DNA of 22,903 bases from JAWLCG01 sp041687295 (GTDB taxonomy: Bacteria > Planctomycetota > Phycisphaerae > SM23-33 > FEN-1343), in NCBI GenBank assembly GCA_041687295.1, contig JAWLCG010000029.1, positions 1-22,903 of the forward strand, in the 5' to 3' direction. The stretch's first letter is position 1. Each line of letters starts with the position of its first letter. The position numbers were made by a program, and so were the translations under genes. The notes below the pieces were generated by a model. The model was not told the DNA's origin, did not search any database, and saw only the letters and a program-made list of their open reading frames with translations. Positions 15,788-22,802 of this stretch are shown here, in pieces.

Positions 15788-17260
15788 ATGAAGAGCACGA
15801 TGGACACCACGACCGACGCGCCCTGCATCCTGGCGATCGACATTGGCACCTCGAGCGTGCGGGCGGGCCTGTATGACCTGTCGGGCCGGCTGCGCGAGGG
15901 CAGCCTGACGCGCCTGGGCTGGCGCGTCGGCGGCGGGGCGCCGGGATCGGCCGAGGTCGAGCCGGCGAGGCTGGTGCGTCAGACGGCCCGCGCCATCGAC
16001 GGCGCCCTGACCGGTGGCGGGCGGGTGCTGGCGGTGGGGGCGTGCTGCTTCTGGCACAGCCTGGTGGGCCTGGACGAACAGCTGCAGCCCCTGACGCCGA
16101 TCGTCACCTGGGCGGACACCCGCCCGGCCGGCGAGGCGGATCGGCTGCGGGCCGACTTCGACCCCATCGAGCTGCACCAGCGCACGGGCTGTCCGGTCCA
16201 CGCGAGCTACTGGCCGGCGAAGCTGCTCTGGCTGCGGCGGACGTGCGAGTCGTTCGGGCAGGTCCGCCACTGGCTCGGCCCAGCCGACTGGCTATACGCC
16301 GAGCTGTTCGGCCAATCGGCTACGAGCGTGTCGATGGCCTCGGCAACGGGGCTGTGGAACCGCACGAGCGAGCGGTGGGACGCGCCCCTGTGCGAGTCCG
16401 TGGGCGTGTCGGCCGAGCAACTCGGCGAGCCCCGCCCCCTGGCCGAGCCGCTGCGGGGGCTTCGGGCGCGCTGGGCGAAGCGCTGGCCCGGCCTGGCCGA
16501 GGTGCCCTGGACGCTGGCCGTCGGCGACGGGGCGGCCAGCAACGTCGGTTCGGGCTGCATTCGGCCCGGCGTGGCGGCGCTGATGGTCGGCACGAGCGGG
16601 GCCGTCCGCGTCGCCCAGCCGCCCGCCGGCGACCGCCTGCCCGGGGGCCTGTGGGGCTACCGCATCGACGCGGGCCGACCGATCACCGGCGGGGCCGTCA
16701 GCAACGGCGGGGCCGTCTTCGACTGGCTCACCCGCACCCTCCGCCTGGGCCGCGATTTTGAGGCGAAGCTGGCTGACCGCCAGCCCGGCGCCCATGGCCT
16801 GGGCGTCCTGCCGCTGCTGGCCGGCGAGCGGACGCCGCACTGGCGGGCCGACGTGACCGGCGTGATCGCCGGCTTCACCGGCGCGACCGGTCCGCTGGAC
16901 ATCGCCCAGGGGGCCCTGGAGGCCGTCGCCGCGCGACTGGCCGACCTGGTCGAGCGGCTCGACGTCGCGGTGGGGGGGCTCGCGCGTGTCATCGGCACCG
17001 GCGAGGCCCTGCGCCGCAGCCCCCTCTGGCCGGCCATGCTCGCCGACGCCCTCGGCCGGCCCCTGGAGCTGTCCAGCGTCCCCGAGGCCAGCCTCCGCGG
17101 GGCCGCCCTGCTGGCCGCCGACGCCCTGGCCCTCGCCCGCGATGACGCCTGGACCCGTCCGCAGACCGACCGCACCATCGAACCCCGCCCCGCCCGCCAC
17201 GACGCCTGGCGGGCCCTCCGCCAGCGCAACGACGAACTCTCCCGACGCCACTACGGGTAG
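15788..17260 (+). CDS. FGGY-family carbohydrate kinase, gluconokinase-like
   Basis: A 490-residue sugar kinase of the FGGY/hexokinase-hsp70-actin fold. ILAIDIGTSSVRAGLYD (14-30) is the N-terminal phosphate-binding segment. WADTRP (108-113) and SYWPAKLLWLRR (140-151) line the substrate site. GDGAASNVGSG carries the likely catalytic base Asp247, and MVGTSGAVR (266-274) binds ATP. The GDGxxSNxGSG and GTSGAxR pattern resembles FGGY gluconokinases more than xylulokinases or glycerol kinases; substrate is inferred, not shown. The start is uncertain: ATG 15788 lies at the foot of a palindrome with no free Shine-Dalgarno, while ATG 15800 has GAAGAG 4 nt upstream; both keep the whole domain. It ends in TAG, inside the head of a REP-like hairpin. 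Confidence 0.9.
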   Translation: MKSTMDTTTDAPCILAIDIGTSSVRAGLYDLSGRLREGSLTRLGWRVGGGAPGSAEVEPARLVRQTARAIDGALTGGGRVLAVGACCFWHSLVGLDEQLQPLTPIVTWADTRPAGEADRLRADFDPIELHQRTGCPVHASYWPAKLLWLRRTCESFGQVRHWLGPADWLYAELFGQSATSVSMASATGLWNRTSERWDAPLCESVGVSAEQLGEPRPLAEPLRGLRARWAKRWPGLAEVPWTLAVGDGAASNVGSGCIRPGVAALMVGTSGAVRVAQPPAGDRLPGGLWGYRIDAGRPITGGAVSNGGAVFDWLTRTLRLGRDFEAKLADRQPGAHGLGVLPLLAGERTPHWRADVTGVIAGFTGATGPLDIAQGALEAVAARLADLVERLDVAVGGLARVIGTGEALRRSPLWPAMLADALGRPLELSSVPEASLRGAALLAADALALARDDAWTRPQTDRTIEPRPARHDAWRALRQRNDELSRRHYG

Positions 17261-17310
17261 GGCACGTGGGTTCTCGCCGAAGCGGCTGCGGAGGCGAGGT
17301 TCCGCGTGCC
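17257..17310 (+). repeat. REP-like repeat family B at the FGGY kinase stop codon
   Basis: The GTAG head (17257-17260) contains the kinase stop codon. The arms GGCACGTGGGTTCTCGCC (17261-17278) and 17293-17310 pair at 14 of 18 positions around a 14-nt loop. It faces an inverted family B copy at 17351-17397; both may act as a two-way terminator between convergent genes. Confidence 0.65.
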
Positions 17311-17350
17311 GCGAAGGCGGATCACCCTTCGAACCGCCTTGCGCCATCGC

Positions 17351-17397
17351 GGCACGCAGAACCGCTCCGCTACGCTTCGCGAACCTGCGTTCCCTAC
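17351..17397 (-). repeat. REP-like repeat family B at the hydrolase stop codon
   Basis: Read on the minus strand, the GTAG head holds the TAG stop of the alpha/beta-hydrolase gene. It is followed by GGAACGCAGGTTCGCG, and further on by GCGGAGCGGTTCTGCG. A close relative lies at 22340-22390. Its outer part is an inverted match to 17298-17320. Confidence 0.7.
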
Positions 17398-18422
17398 GCC
17401 AGGAAGGCCTGCAGGGCGGGGTTGTCCATCTCGTGCTTTCTGCCCGGCGAGACGATCAGCTTCACCGCGTCGGCGGCGCCGAACGCGCTGTAGATCGCCC
17501 GCAACTCGTCGAGGGACCGAGGGACGGTCTGGTTGTACGAGGCCGACGCGTTGTGCGGGCCTGGCGTGTCCAGTTCGCCATAGTGGATGGCCAACGGGCG
17601 GGGGGCGTTGAGGCCCGCGATATCGCTGCGGTCCATCCAGTCCAGGATGCCCGGCACGCAGTGGGCTGGGGCGTTGTGGCTGGTGCGGTAGATGGCCTCG
17701 AAGGACCCCAGCGTGCCGCTGGCGAAGATGCGGCCCACACGCTCGCTGAAGGCCGGGTAGATCAGCGCCAGGTCGCCGCCGTAGCTGATGCCCGCCACGT
17801 CGAGGGTGGCGATCCCCCGTGCCCCCGCCAGCCAGGCCTCCCAGCGAAGCAGGTCCTCCACGGTGGCCCCCAGCAGCGTTCGGCCATGCTGAAAACCGTC
17901 GGTGACCAGGTTGTACGACATGGGCCGGCCCCAGTCCCAGTAGTGCAGCTTGGCCGGCGCGTCGTGGCGGGCCAGGTCGTTGAGCGCGCCGAAACCACGC
18001 AGTTCCGGGCACAGGACGGTGTGGCCCTGGCGAGCCAGTTCCAGGGCGAAGCCGTGGTGGTAGTCGTCGCGGGCCCCGATGGCCGGCTCGACCTCGCCGT
18101 GGCCGTGGATGGCCAGCACGGCCCGGCCCGCGTGGCCCGGCGCGTCAGGCTCGAGCAGGTACGCCGGGATCGACAGCGTCTCGTCGATCCGCATCACCAG
18201 GGCCCGGAGCGTGACGTTGTCCGCGCGAGCGGTCCGCAATTCCCGCACCTCGCCCGGCCCGACCGGTTGGATCGCCAGCAGCTCGGCCAGCTTCGCGCGG
18301 CATTGGAGGCGCCACTGGTCCGCCGGTCCCTGAAAGGTCGCGAACGACAGCGCCCGCCGCCCAGGCGCGTGGGCGAACCGCAGCGTCAGGTCCTGCTCGG
18401 TGATGGTGAAGCCCTCATCCAT
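17394..18422 (-). CDS. Alpha/beta-hydrolase, acetyl-xylan-esterase/dienelactone-hydrolase-like
   Basis: A 342-residue cytoplasmic hydrolase without a signal peptide. The nucleophile elbow is GISYGG (211-216), Ser213. HGHG (106-109) is the oxyanion-hole loop. Asp285 in YGELDTPGP and His330 in PGRKHEMD complete a credible triad. The first 100 residues are an N-terminal cap region as in large prokaryotic acetyl-esterase-like hydrolases. The start ATG at 18422 has AGGAGG 7 nt upstream, so the upstream in-frame extension is rejected. The substrate is unknown; a role in deacylating a sugar or aromatic compound is a guess from fold and neighbours. A hairpin with a T-rich tail lies 31-62 nt upstream. 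It ends in TAG, in a REP-like head. Confidence 0.83.
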   Translation of the reverse strand: MDEGFTITEQDLTLRFAHAPGRRALSFATFQGPADQWRLQCRAKLAELLAIQPVGPGEVRELRTARADNVTLRALVMRIDETLSIPAYLLEPDAPGHAGRAVLAIHGHGEVEPAIGARDDYHHGFALELARQGHTVLCPELRGFGALNDLARHDAPAKLHYWDWGRPMSYNLVTDGFQHGRTLLGATVEDLLRWEAWLAGARGIATLDVAGISYGGDLALIYPAFSERVGRIFASGTLGSFEAIYRTSHNAPAHCVPGILDWMDRSDIAGLNAPRPLAIHYGELDTPGPHNASASYNQTVPRSLDELRAIYSAFGAADAVKLIVSPGRKHEMDNPALQAFLA

Positions 18423-18445
18423 CGCATGCCTCCTCAGTCCGCCCG

Positions 18446-18484
18446 CGCAAGAAGCAGGACGCACAGCGCACTGTACGTCCTGCT
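18446..18484 (-). terminator. Terminator-like hairpin between apgM and the hydrolase gene
   Basis: AGCAGGACG (18453-18461) plus ACAG pair with CTGT plus CGTCCTGCT (18476-18484), with a single C-A mismatch and a 4-nt loop. On the minus strand TCTTGCG follows. It would end apgM transcripts, or act as an attenuator in the hydrolase leader. Confidence 0.55.
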
Positions 18485-18499
18485 CTGTAACTCTTAGGA

Positions 18500-18541
18500 C
18501 CTCTGGGCGTCTTCTCTCTGTGTCCTCTGCGCCTCTGTGGC
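18500..18541. repeat. CTCTG-type short direct repeats
   Basis: CTCTGGG, CTCTCTGTGTC, CTCTGCGC and CTCTGTGG occur in succession, giving a pyrimidine-rich plus strand of imperfect 8-12 bp units. It is unlike the GC-rich hairpins nearby. No function is evident. Confidence 0.6.
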
Positions 18542-18568
18542 CCATCTTCGCTGCTTTTTCTTCGCTGC

Positions 18569-18597
18569 CGGGCCTCGCTGCGCTCGACCCGGCCTAC
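18569..18597 (-). repeat. REP-like repeat family A, copy 4
   Basis: This is identical to copy 1. On the minus strand it begins with GTAG three bases after the TAG stop codon of apgM. Confidence 0.85.
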
Positions 18598-18600
18598 GGG

Positions 18601-19812
18601 CTATGCGCCGAACTTTTCGAGCTTGCCGGCGTGGGCCATGGCCAGGGGCATGATCTCCTTGGACGGGATCGTGCCGATCTCGCCGGTGCGGCAGGTGACC
18701 TCGTCGAACTTTGCCGGCTGGCCGCCGCGGATGTACGGGCCGTGCAGCAGCACCGGCACGGGGTGCCAGCTGTGGGCCATGAGGCTCGGCGGGGTGCTGT
18801 GGTCGCCGGTGATGATCAGCACGTCGGGCTCACCGGCCAGCAGCGTCGGCAGGGCGGCGTCCATTTCTTCGATGCGCTGGACCTTGCCGTCGAGGTCGCC
18901 GTCCTCGCCGGTCTTGTCGGTGTACTTGAAGTGCGAGAAGATGAAGGTGTGCTCCTTCATCGCCTCGACGGTCTCCTTGCAGACCATCTCGGCGGTGGTG
19001 GGCTGGCTGACGACGGGGATGCCCACCAGCCTCGCCACGCCGCGGTACATCGGGTAGCCGGCGACGGCGGCGGGCTTGACCTTGTATCGGTCGGCGAACA
19101 GCGGCCAATCGGGGTACTTGGCGAAGCCGCGGGCGAGGATCATGTTGGCCTGGGGCTCGTCCTTAAGGATGGCGCGGATCTGGCGGATGAGGTCGGCGAC
19201 CATGGCGGCGGTCTTGGAGCTGTGCGGCGGGGCGTCGCACTCCAGCGGCGGCCGGCCGGTGACCTGCGGGTCGGTGTCGCCGATGTTGTCGTCCAGGCCC
19301 GCCCCGCGCAGGACCATCACGGCGCGGTGCTCGGCCTCGGTCTCCAGGAAGACCGTCACACCGGCCGGCGGCTTGAGGGACTTGGTGATCTTGGCGATCA
19401 GCCGGCGGTTCTCCTCGTCCGGAATTCGGCCCGCACGGCGGTCGGTGACGTTGCCGTCGGCGTCGAGGGTGCAGAAGTTCAGCCGGGCGGCCACGTCGGT
19501 GTCCTCCAGCGGGAACTCCATGCCCAGGGCGCTGAGGACGCCGCGCCCCACCTGGTAGACCAGCGGGTCGTAGCCGAACAGCCCGAGGTGCCCCGGGCCC
19601 GAGCCGGGCGTGACGGCGTTGGCCACCGGCGTCAGCAGCCCGCAGGCGCTCTTGGCGGCCAGGGCATCGAGGTTGGGCGTTCTGGCGATCTGCAGGGCCG
19701 TGCCGCGCTCGCCGTTGGCGCAGTCGCCCACGCCATCCATCACCAGCAGGACGATACGCTTGTCGTTGGGAATCGCCAGGGACGCGATCAGGTCGCCGTA
19801 GGTGTCGTTCAT
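18601..19812 (-). CDS. apgM: 2,3-bisphosphoglycerate-independent phosphoglycerate mutase, ApgM type
   Basis: A 403-residue metalloenzyme of the alkaline-phosphatase superfamily that interconverts 3- and 2-phosphoglycerate in glycolysis and gluconeogenesis. IVLLVMDGVGD (20-30) gives the first metal ligand Asp26. TPGSGPGHLGLFGYDP gives the phosphorylated Ser71. ITGDHSTPP and the following MAHSWHPVP carry the late metal ligands. This archaeal-type form is shorter than the GpmI form (about 510) and is widespread in anaerobic and PVC bacteria. Start 19812 is preferred over the ATG at 19827 because GAGGAC lies upstream at the shorter site. It is separated by 276 nt from the exporter gene upstream and by 178 nt from the hydrolase gene downstream. 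It ends in TAG. Confidence 0.93.
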   Translation of the reverse strand: MNDTYGDLIASLAIPNDKRIVLLVMDGVGDCANGERGTALQIARTPNLDALAAKSACGLLTPVANAVTPGSGPGHLGLFGYDPLVYQVGRGVLSALGMEFPLEDTDVAARLNFCTLDADGNVTDRRAGRIPDEENRRLIAKITKSLKPPAGVTVFLETEAEHRAVMVLRGAGLDDNIGDTDPQVTGRPPLECDAPPHSSKTAAMVADLIRQIRAILKDEPQANMILARGFAKYPDWPLFADRYKVKPAAVAGYPMYRGVARLVGIPVVSQPTTAEMVCKETVEAMKEHTFIFSHFKYTDKTGEDGDLDGKVQRIEEMDAALPTLLAGEPDVLIITGDHSTPPSLMAHSWHPVPVLLHGPYIRGGQPAKFDEVTCRTGEIGTIPSKEIMPLAMAHAGKLEKFGA

Positions 19813-20088
19813 CGTCGGAGTCCTCATTGCGGGAGAAGTCGCGGAAAGCTCTGCGGGAGACGGTGTTTCCCGACGGGGGAAGTGTATCGGCCCCGGCCGG
19901 GCTTTGCCAGTGCCCGCCGCGAAAACGCCGCCTTCCGGTTCCTATAGAGCCCCGGGCCTGCCCGGGGTCTGGGGGGCTTTCACCGCCGCTGACCGTAAGA
20001 GCGTTGGGCCCCGCACGCTCGGCCCGGGCGAGATCCCCACGGATTGCATCCGTGGGCTTGGGGAAAGCGGTGGGGCGTCGCGGGGCGC
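19813..20088. other. Spacer between the exporter gene and apgM, with two hairpins
   Basis: A GCCCCGGGC/GCCCGGGG hairpin lies near 19951-19970. CCCACGGAT (20036-20044) pairs perfectly with ATCCGTGGG (20048-20056) around TGC, read as a GCA loop on the minus strand. Neither is followed by a T-run, so they look like repeats rather than terminators. I see no gene. Confidence 0.5.
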
Positions 20089-20841
20089 CTACCCGGCGGG
20101 CCACCAGGTGTTGGTCAGGGTGACGGCGCCGCTGATGAGCAGCAGCACTGCCACGACGGCTGCGAATTGTTGCGGCTGGACGCGGGCGGCCACCCGTTCG
20201 CCGAGGTAGCTGCCCAGCAGGACGCAGGGCAGGCCGATCAGCACGAGCAGGCCGACCGGGGCGGTGAAGTGGCCCTGGAGGCTCAGGGTGGTGATCATGG
20301 CCACGTTGAGCAGCCCCCAGAACATCGCCAGCGTCGCCCGAAAGCCCTCCTTGCGGGCGAAGCTGTACTGGGCGAAGACGGCGACGGTGGCCCCGCCGGT
20401 GCCGAACGCGCCGTGGATGACCCCGCCGGTCAGCAGCAGGCCGTTGAGCCCGTGGCGGGCCCACGGCGGCAGGGCCGCGGCGGTAGTCGCCGGTCGGCCC
20501 AGGCGGCTCAGGGCGGCCACCACCAGCACCAGGCCCAGGGCCGTCATCAGCCCGCGCTCAGGCAGCCAGGTCGCCATGGCCACGCCGGCTGGCATGCCCA
20601 GGCCCGCCCACAGCAGCATCCGCCCCAGCGTGGGCCACTCGACGTGCCGGCGGTTGGCCAGGACGATCTGCACCGACTGCACCAGCCCGATCGCCACCAG
20701 GCACAGCACCAGGGCCTGCCGGTCGGGCCAGACCAGCAGCAGCAGCGGCAGCGCCAGCAGGGCCGAGCCGTAGCTGGCGATGGCCCCGATGAAGTGCGTG
20801 GCCAGGATCAACGCCGCGACCAGGGCGAGCGTGGGGTCCAT
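20089..20841 (-). CDS. Sulfite exporter TauE/SafE family membrane protein
   Basis: A 250-residue integral membrane protein with about 7-8 hydrophobic segments. It carries the two typical half-repeats: an N-terminal one with HFIGAIASYGSALLALP and a C-terminal one with GVIHGAFGTGGATVAVFA (Gly-rich helix breaks). Family members move sulfite, sulfoacetate or other small anions across the inner membrane. Its ATG overlaps the stop codon of the maturase gene by one base (TGATG), so the two are translationally coupled. Export of sulfur oxyanion released by sulfatases is a reasonable inference from this coupling; the substrate is not shown. The much longer open frame that continues upstream is a shadow of the maturase gene. 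It ends in TAG. Confidence 0.9.
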   Translation of the reverse strand: MDPTLALVAALILATHFIGAIASYGSALLALPLLLLVWPDRQALVLCLVAIGLVQSVQIVLANRRHVEWPTLGRMLLWAGLGMPAGVAMATWLPERGLMTALGLVLVVAALSRLGRPATTAAALPPWARHGLNGLLLTGGVIHGAFGTGGATVAVFAQYSFARKEGFRATLAMFWGLLNVAMITTLSLQGHFTAPVGLLVLIGLPCVLLGSYLGERVAARVQPQQFAAVVAVLLLISGAVTLTNTWWPAG

Positions 20842-22184
20842 CAATGCCGGCCGCAGCAGAGCTTGAACTTCCGCCCCGAGCCGCACGGGCAGGGGTCGTT
20901 CCGGCCGGGGGGCTTGTCGGGCATCGCGTGGGGGCGCTCCTGGAGCCGCCGCTGCGTCAGCGGGGACTGCCCGTCCGGCGCGACCAGGCCGTTGCGCGGC
21001 GGGGGGAGCTGGCCCTTCTTGACGTACTCGGCCATGCGGCGCAGCTCCGGCAGGGCGTAGCGGAAGAATTCCTGGTAGCCCTGGCAGAAGTGGTTGCGCC
21101 GCTCCGGCGAGTCGGCGGCGGCGCCCAGGTGGTGCTTGGGACAGCCGCCGTTGCAGGCGAAGAGGAACTCGCAGTCGCGGCAGGGGCCGGGCAGCTCGGT
21201 CTTGAGCCGGGCGAACTCGTCCAGCCGCGGCGAGGTGACCAGCTCGGCCAGCGGCGTTTCGTTGATGTTGCCCAGCAGCCATTCGGGCTCGACGAAGTGG
21301 TCGCAGGCGTACAGGTCGCCGTTGAACTCCAGCACATGGGCGGTGGCGCAGCGCTTGGACTCGCAGCAGACCGTCGCCTCGCCGTAGATGACGGTGTGCA
21401 GCAGGCTGTCGAAGAGCCTCACGCTGACCCGCCCGACGTCGGTGGCGGCCCAGGCGTCGAAGACGTCGCAGAGGAACTTGCCGAACTGCCGCGCCGAGCA
21501 GGAGTAGTCCTCCGGTTCGCCGGCGGCGTTCCTCTCCAGGATCGGGATGAACTGCAGCCAGTGCACGCCGCGGTTGACGAAGTAGCGGTAGATGTCGCCG
21601 GCGTAGGGGGCGTTTCGGCTGTTGAGGGTGACCAGGACGTTGAACTCCACGCCGTGCTTGCGGAGCAGCTCCAGGCCCTTCCACGAGCGGGCGTGGGAGG
21701 GCTTGCCGGCCCCGTCGCGGCGGAAGTGGTCGTGCCAGGCCGCCGGCCCGTCGAGGCTCAGGCCGACCAGGAACTTGTGCTCGGCGAGGAACGCGCACCA
21801 CTCGTCGTCCAGCAGCGTGCCGTTGGTCTGCAGGGCGTTGGAGACGACCTGCCCGTCGCGGCCATGGGCCTTCTGCAGCTCGACGGCCCGGCGGAAGAAG
21901 TCCAGGCCCGCCAGCGTCGGCTCGCCGCCCTGCCAGCCGAAGTACACCTGCTGGGGCTGGGCGGCCATGTACTGCTGCACGTAGGTTTCCAGCAGCGCAT
22001 CGGACATCATGAACTTCGTGACGCCCGGGTAGAGCTTGAGCTTCTCGGTGTAGTAGCAGTAGGTGCAGTCGAGGTTGCACACGCCGCAGACCGGCTTGGC
22101 CATGATGTTGAACAGGTGCAGGCCCGGGGCCGGCGCGGGGGACCCGGCGGTGCTGGCGGCAGTGTCGGGGGTTTCGGTGCTCAT
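20841..22184 (-). CDS. Anaerobic sulfatase-maturating enzyme (radical SAM/SPASM) with C-terminal SEC-C motif
   Basis: A 447-residue radical SAM enzyme that oxidises the active-site Cys (or Ser) of sulfatases to formylglycine without oxygen. The radical SAM cluster motif is CNLDCTYC (36-43). GWQGGEPTLAGLDFF is the SAM-binding GGEP region. A SPASM domain follows, with CCESKRC, YACDHF and CRDCEFLFACNGGCPKHH, for two auxiliary iron-sulfur clusters. The last 21 residues hold NDPCPCGSGRKFKLCC, a zinc-binding SEC-C motif added to the usual maturase of about 370-420 residues. The start ATG has no clear Shine-Dalgarno; a TATTCT box ends only 9 nt upstream, so a very short leader is possible. The matching Cys-type sulfatase is at 50-1435. 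It overlaps the exporter gene by one base and ends in TGA. Confidence 0.95.
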   Translation of the reverse strand: MSTETPDTAASTAGSPAPAPGLHLFNIMAKPVCGVCNLDCTYCYYTEKLKLYPGVTKFMMSDALLETYVQQYMAAQPQQVYFGWQGGEPTLAGLDFFRRAVELQKAHGRDGQVVSNALQTNGTLLDDEWCAFLAEHKFLVGLSLDGPAAWHDHFRRDGAGKPSHARSWKGLELLRKHGVEFNVLVTLNSRNAPYAGDIYRYFVNRGVHWLQFIPILERNAAGEPEDYSCSARQFGKFLCDVFDAWAATDVGRVSVRLFDSLLHTVIYGEATVCCESKRCATAHVLEFNGDLYACDHFVEPEWLLGNINETPLAELVTSPRLDEFARLKTELPGPCRDCEFLFACNGGCPKHHLGAAADSPERRNHFCQGYQEFFRYALPELRRMAEYVKKGQLPPPRNGLVAPDGQSPLTQRRLQERPHAMPDKPPGRNDPCPCGSGRKFKLCCGRH

Positions 22185-22256
22185 GATGCGTCCAGAATAA
22201 CGGATCGGGGAGGATTTTTGATTCTTGATTGCAGATTTTCGAGGCCGGGCCCGCTC

Positions 22257-22287
22257 GTAGGCCGGGTCGAGCAGAGCGAGGCCCGGC
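22257..22287 (+). repeat. REP-like repeat family A, copy 5
   Basis: The GTAG head is on the plus strand. One base differs from copy 2 in the tip (GAGCAGAGCG in place of GAGCGCAGCG). Confidence 0.85.
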
Positions 22288-22339
22288 GGCGAAGCCGGAC
22301 CACCATCCGGGCGCTGTAACGGCGCCGTCCGCCGCAGGC

Positions 22340-22390
22340 CGTAGGGTGTGCAGGTTCGCGGAGCGTCAGCGGAGCGGTTCTGCGCAACCC
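22340..22390 (+). repeat. REP-like repeat family B, copy 3
   Basis: It begins CGTAGGGTGTGCAGGTTCGC and continues to GCGGAGCGGTTCTGCGCAAC. It closely matches the minus-strand unit at 17351-17397. Here it is not at a stop codon. Confidence 0.7.
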
Positions 22391-22482
22391 CGGCGGGGGG
22401 GCTCCGATCCACGCCCCTTCATGGGCCCGGACCATGCTCCTCTGGGCGCTTCGATCCATGCCCTTCCGCCACGCCCGCCCAA

Positions 22483-22503
22483 GCCGGACTGCGTCCGGCC
22501 TAC
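22483..22503 (-). repeat. GTAG-headed perfect hairpin (family C) at the MFS stop codon
   Basis: On the minus strand it reads GTAG, then GCCGGAC, a GCA loop, then GTCCGGC: a perfect 7-bp stem. The TAG stop codon of the MFS remnant lies inside the GTAG head. Confidence 0.75.
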
Positions 22504-22802
22504 GGTCCGACGGGCTCCTCCTCTCGGGCGGCGCTGAGCTGGTCGACCAGGCCTCGTCGGCGGAGCCACAGGACCAGGCCCGCGGCCAGCAGGCCCACCA
22601 GGCCCACGGGCAGGAACTGCATCGGCTCGGTGGCCTGGCCGGTGCGGAGCAGGTCGACCGACAGGCCCAGCACCGGCGCCAGCACGGCCGAGAAGGCGCT
22701 CTTGGCCTGCGACTCGATGCTCAGGACGGTGGCCATGCGGTCGGGGTTGACGTTCTCGCTGAAGCGGCTCAGCTGGATGGGCCGCCAGGCGTTCTGCAGC
22801 AC
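22500..22802 (-). pseudogene. MFS transporter, C-terminal remnant
   Basis: About 100 codons match the C-terminal third of a major facilitator transporter. NVNPDRMATVLSIESQA is the usual cytoplasmic loop motif before a transmembrane pair. It is followed by a hydrophobic segment (AFSAVLAPVLGLSVDLL), a loop, a second hydrophobic segment (FLPVGLVGLLAAGLVLWL) and a basic tail. A whole MFS protein would need about 300 more residues upstream. Similarity to MFS proteins stops near 22800, and the sequence beyond encodes nothing MFS-like in any minus-strand frame up to the window edge. GTG at 22802 is the first in-frame start, but I doubt a functional product. An insertion at about 22802 is the simplest explanation; a contig join error is the alternative. 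Confidence 0.65.

Larger units (their letters stand above)
22185..22499. other. Repeat-rich spacer upstream of the maturase gene
   Basis: There is no gene. An AT-rich tract (about 22199-22241, with two TTGATT units) probably holds the maturase promoter. It is followed by family A copy 5, a family B copy, a stretch related to the 11251-11300 region (GGGGCGTGGATCGGAGCCCC, inverted) at about 22396-22470, and a GTAG hairpin at 22483-22503. Confidence 0.6.

Noticed and set aside
20842..22080. A long minus-strand frame joined to the exporter, which would make a 663-residue fusion.
   Set aside because: The upstream part is a shadow frame of the maturase gene, rich in Arg/Ala/Pro; the exporter begins at its own ATG in the TGATG overlap.
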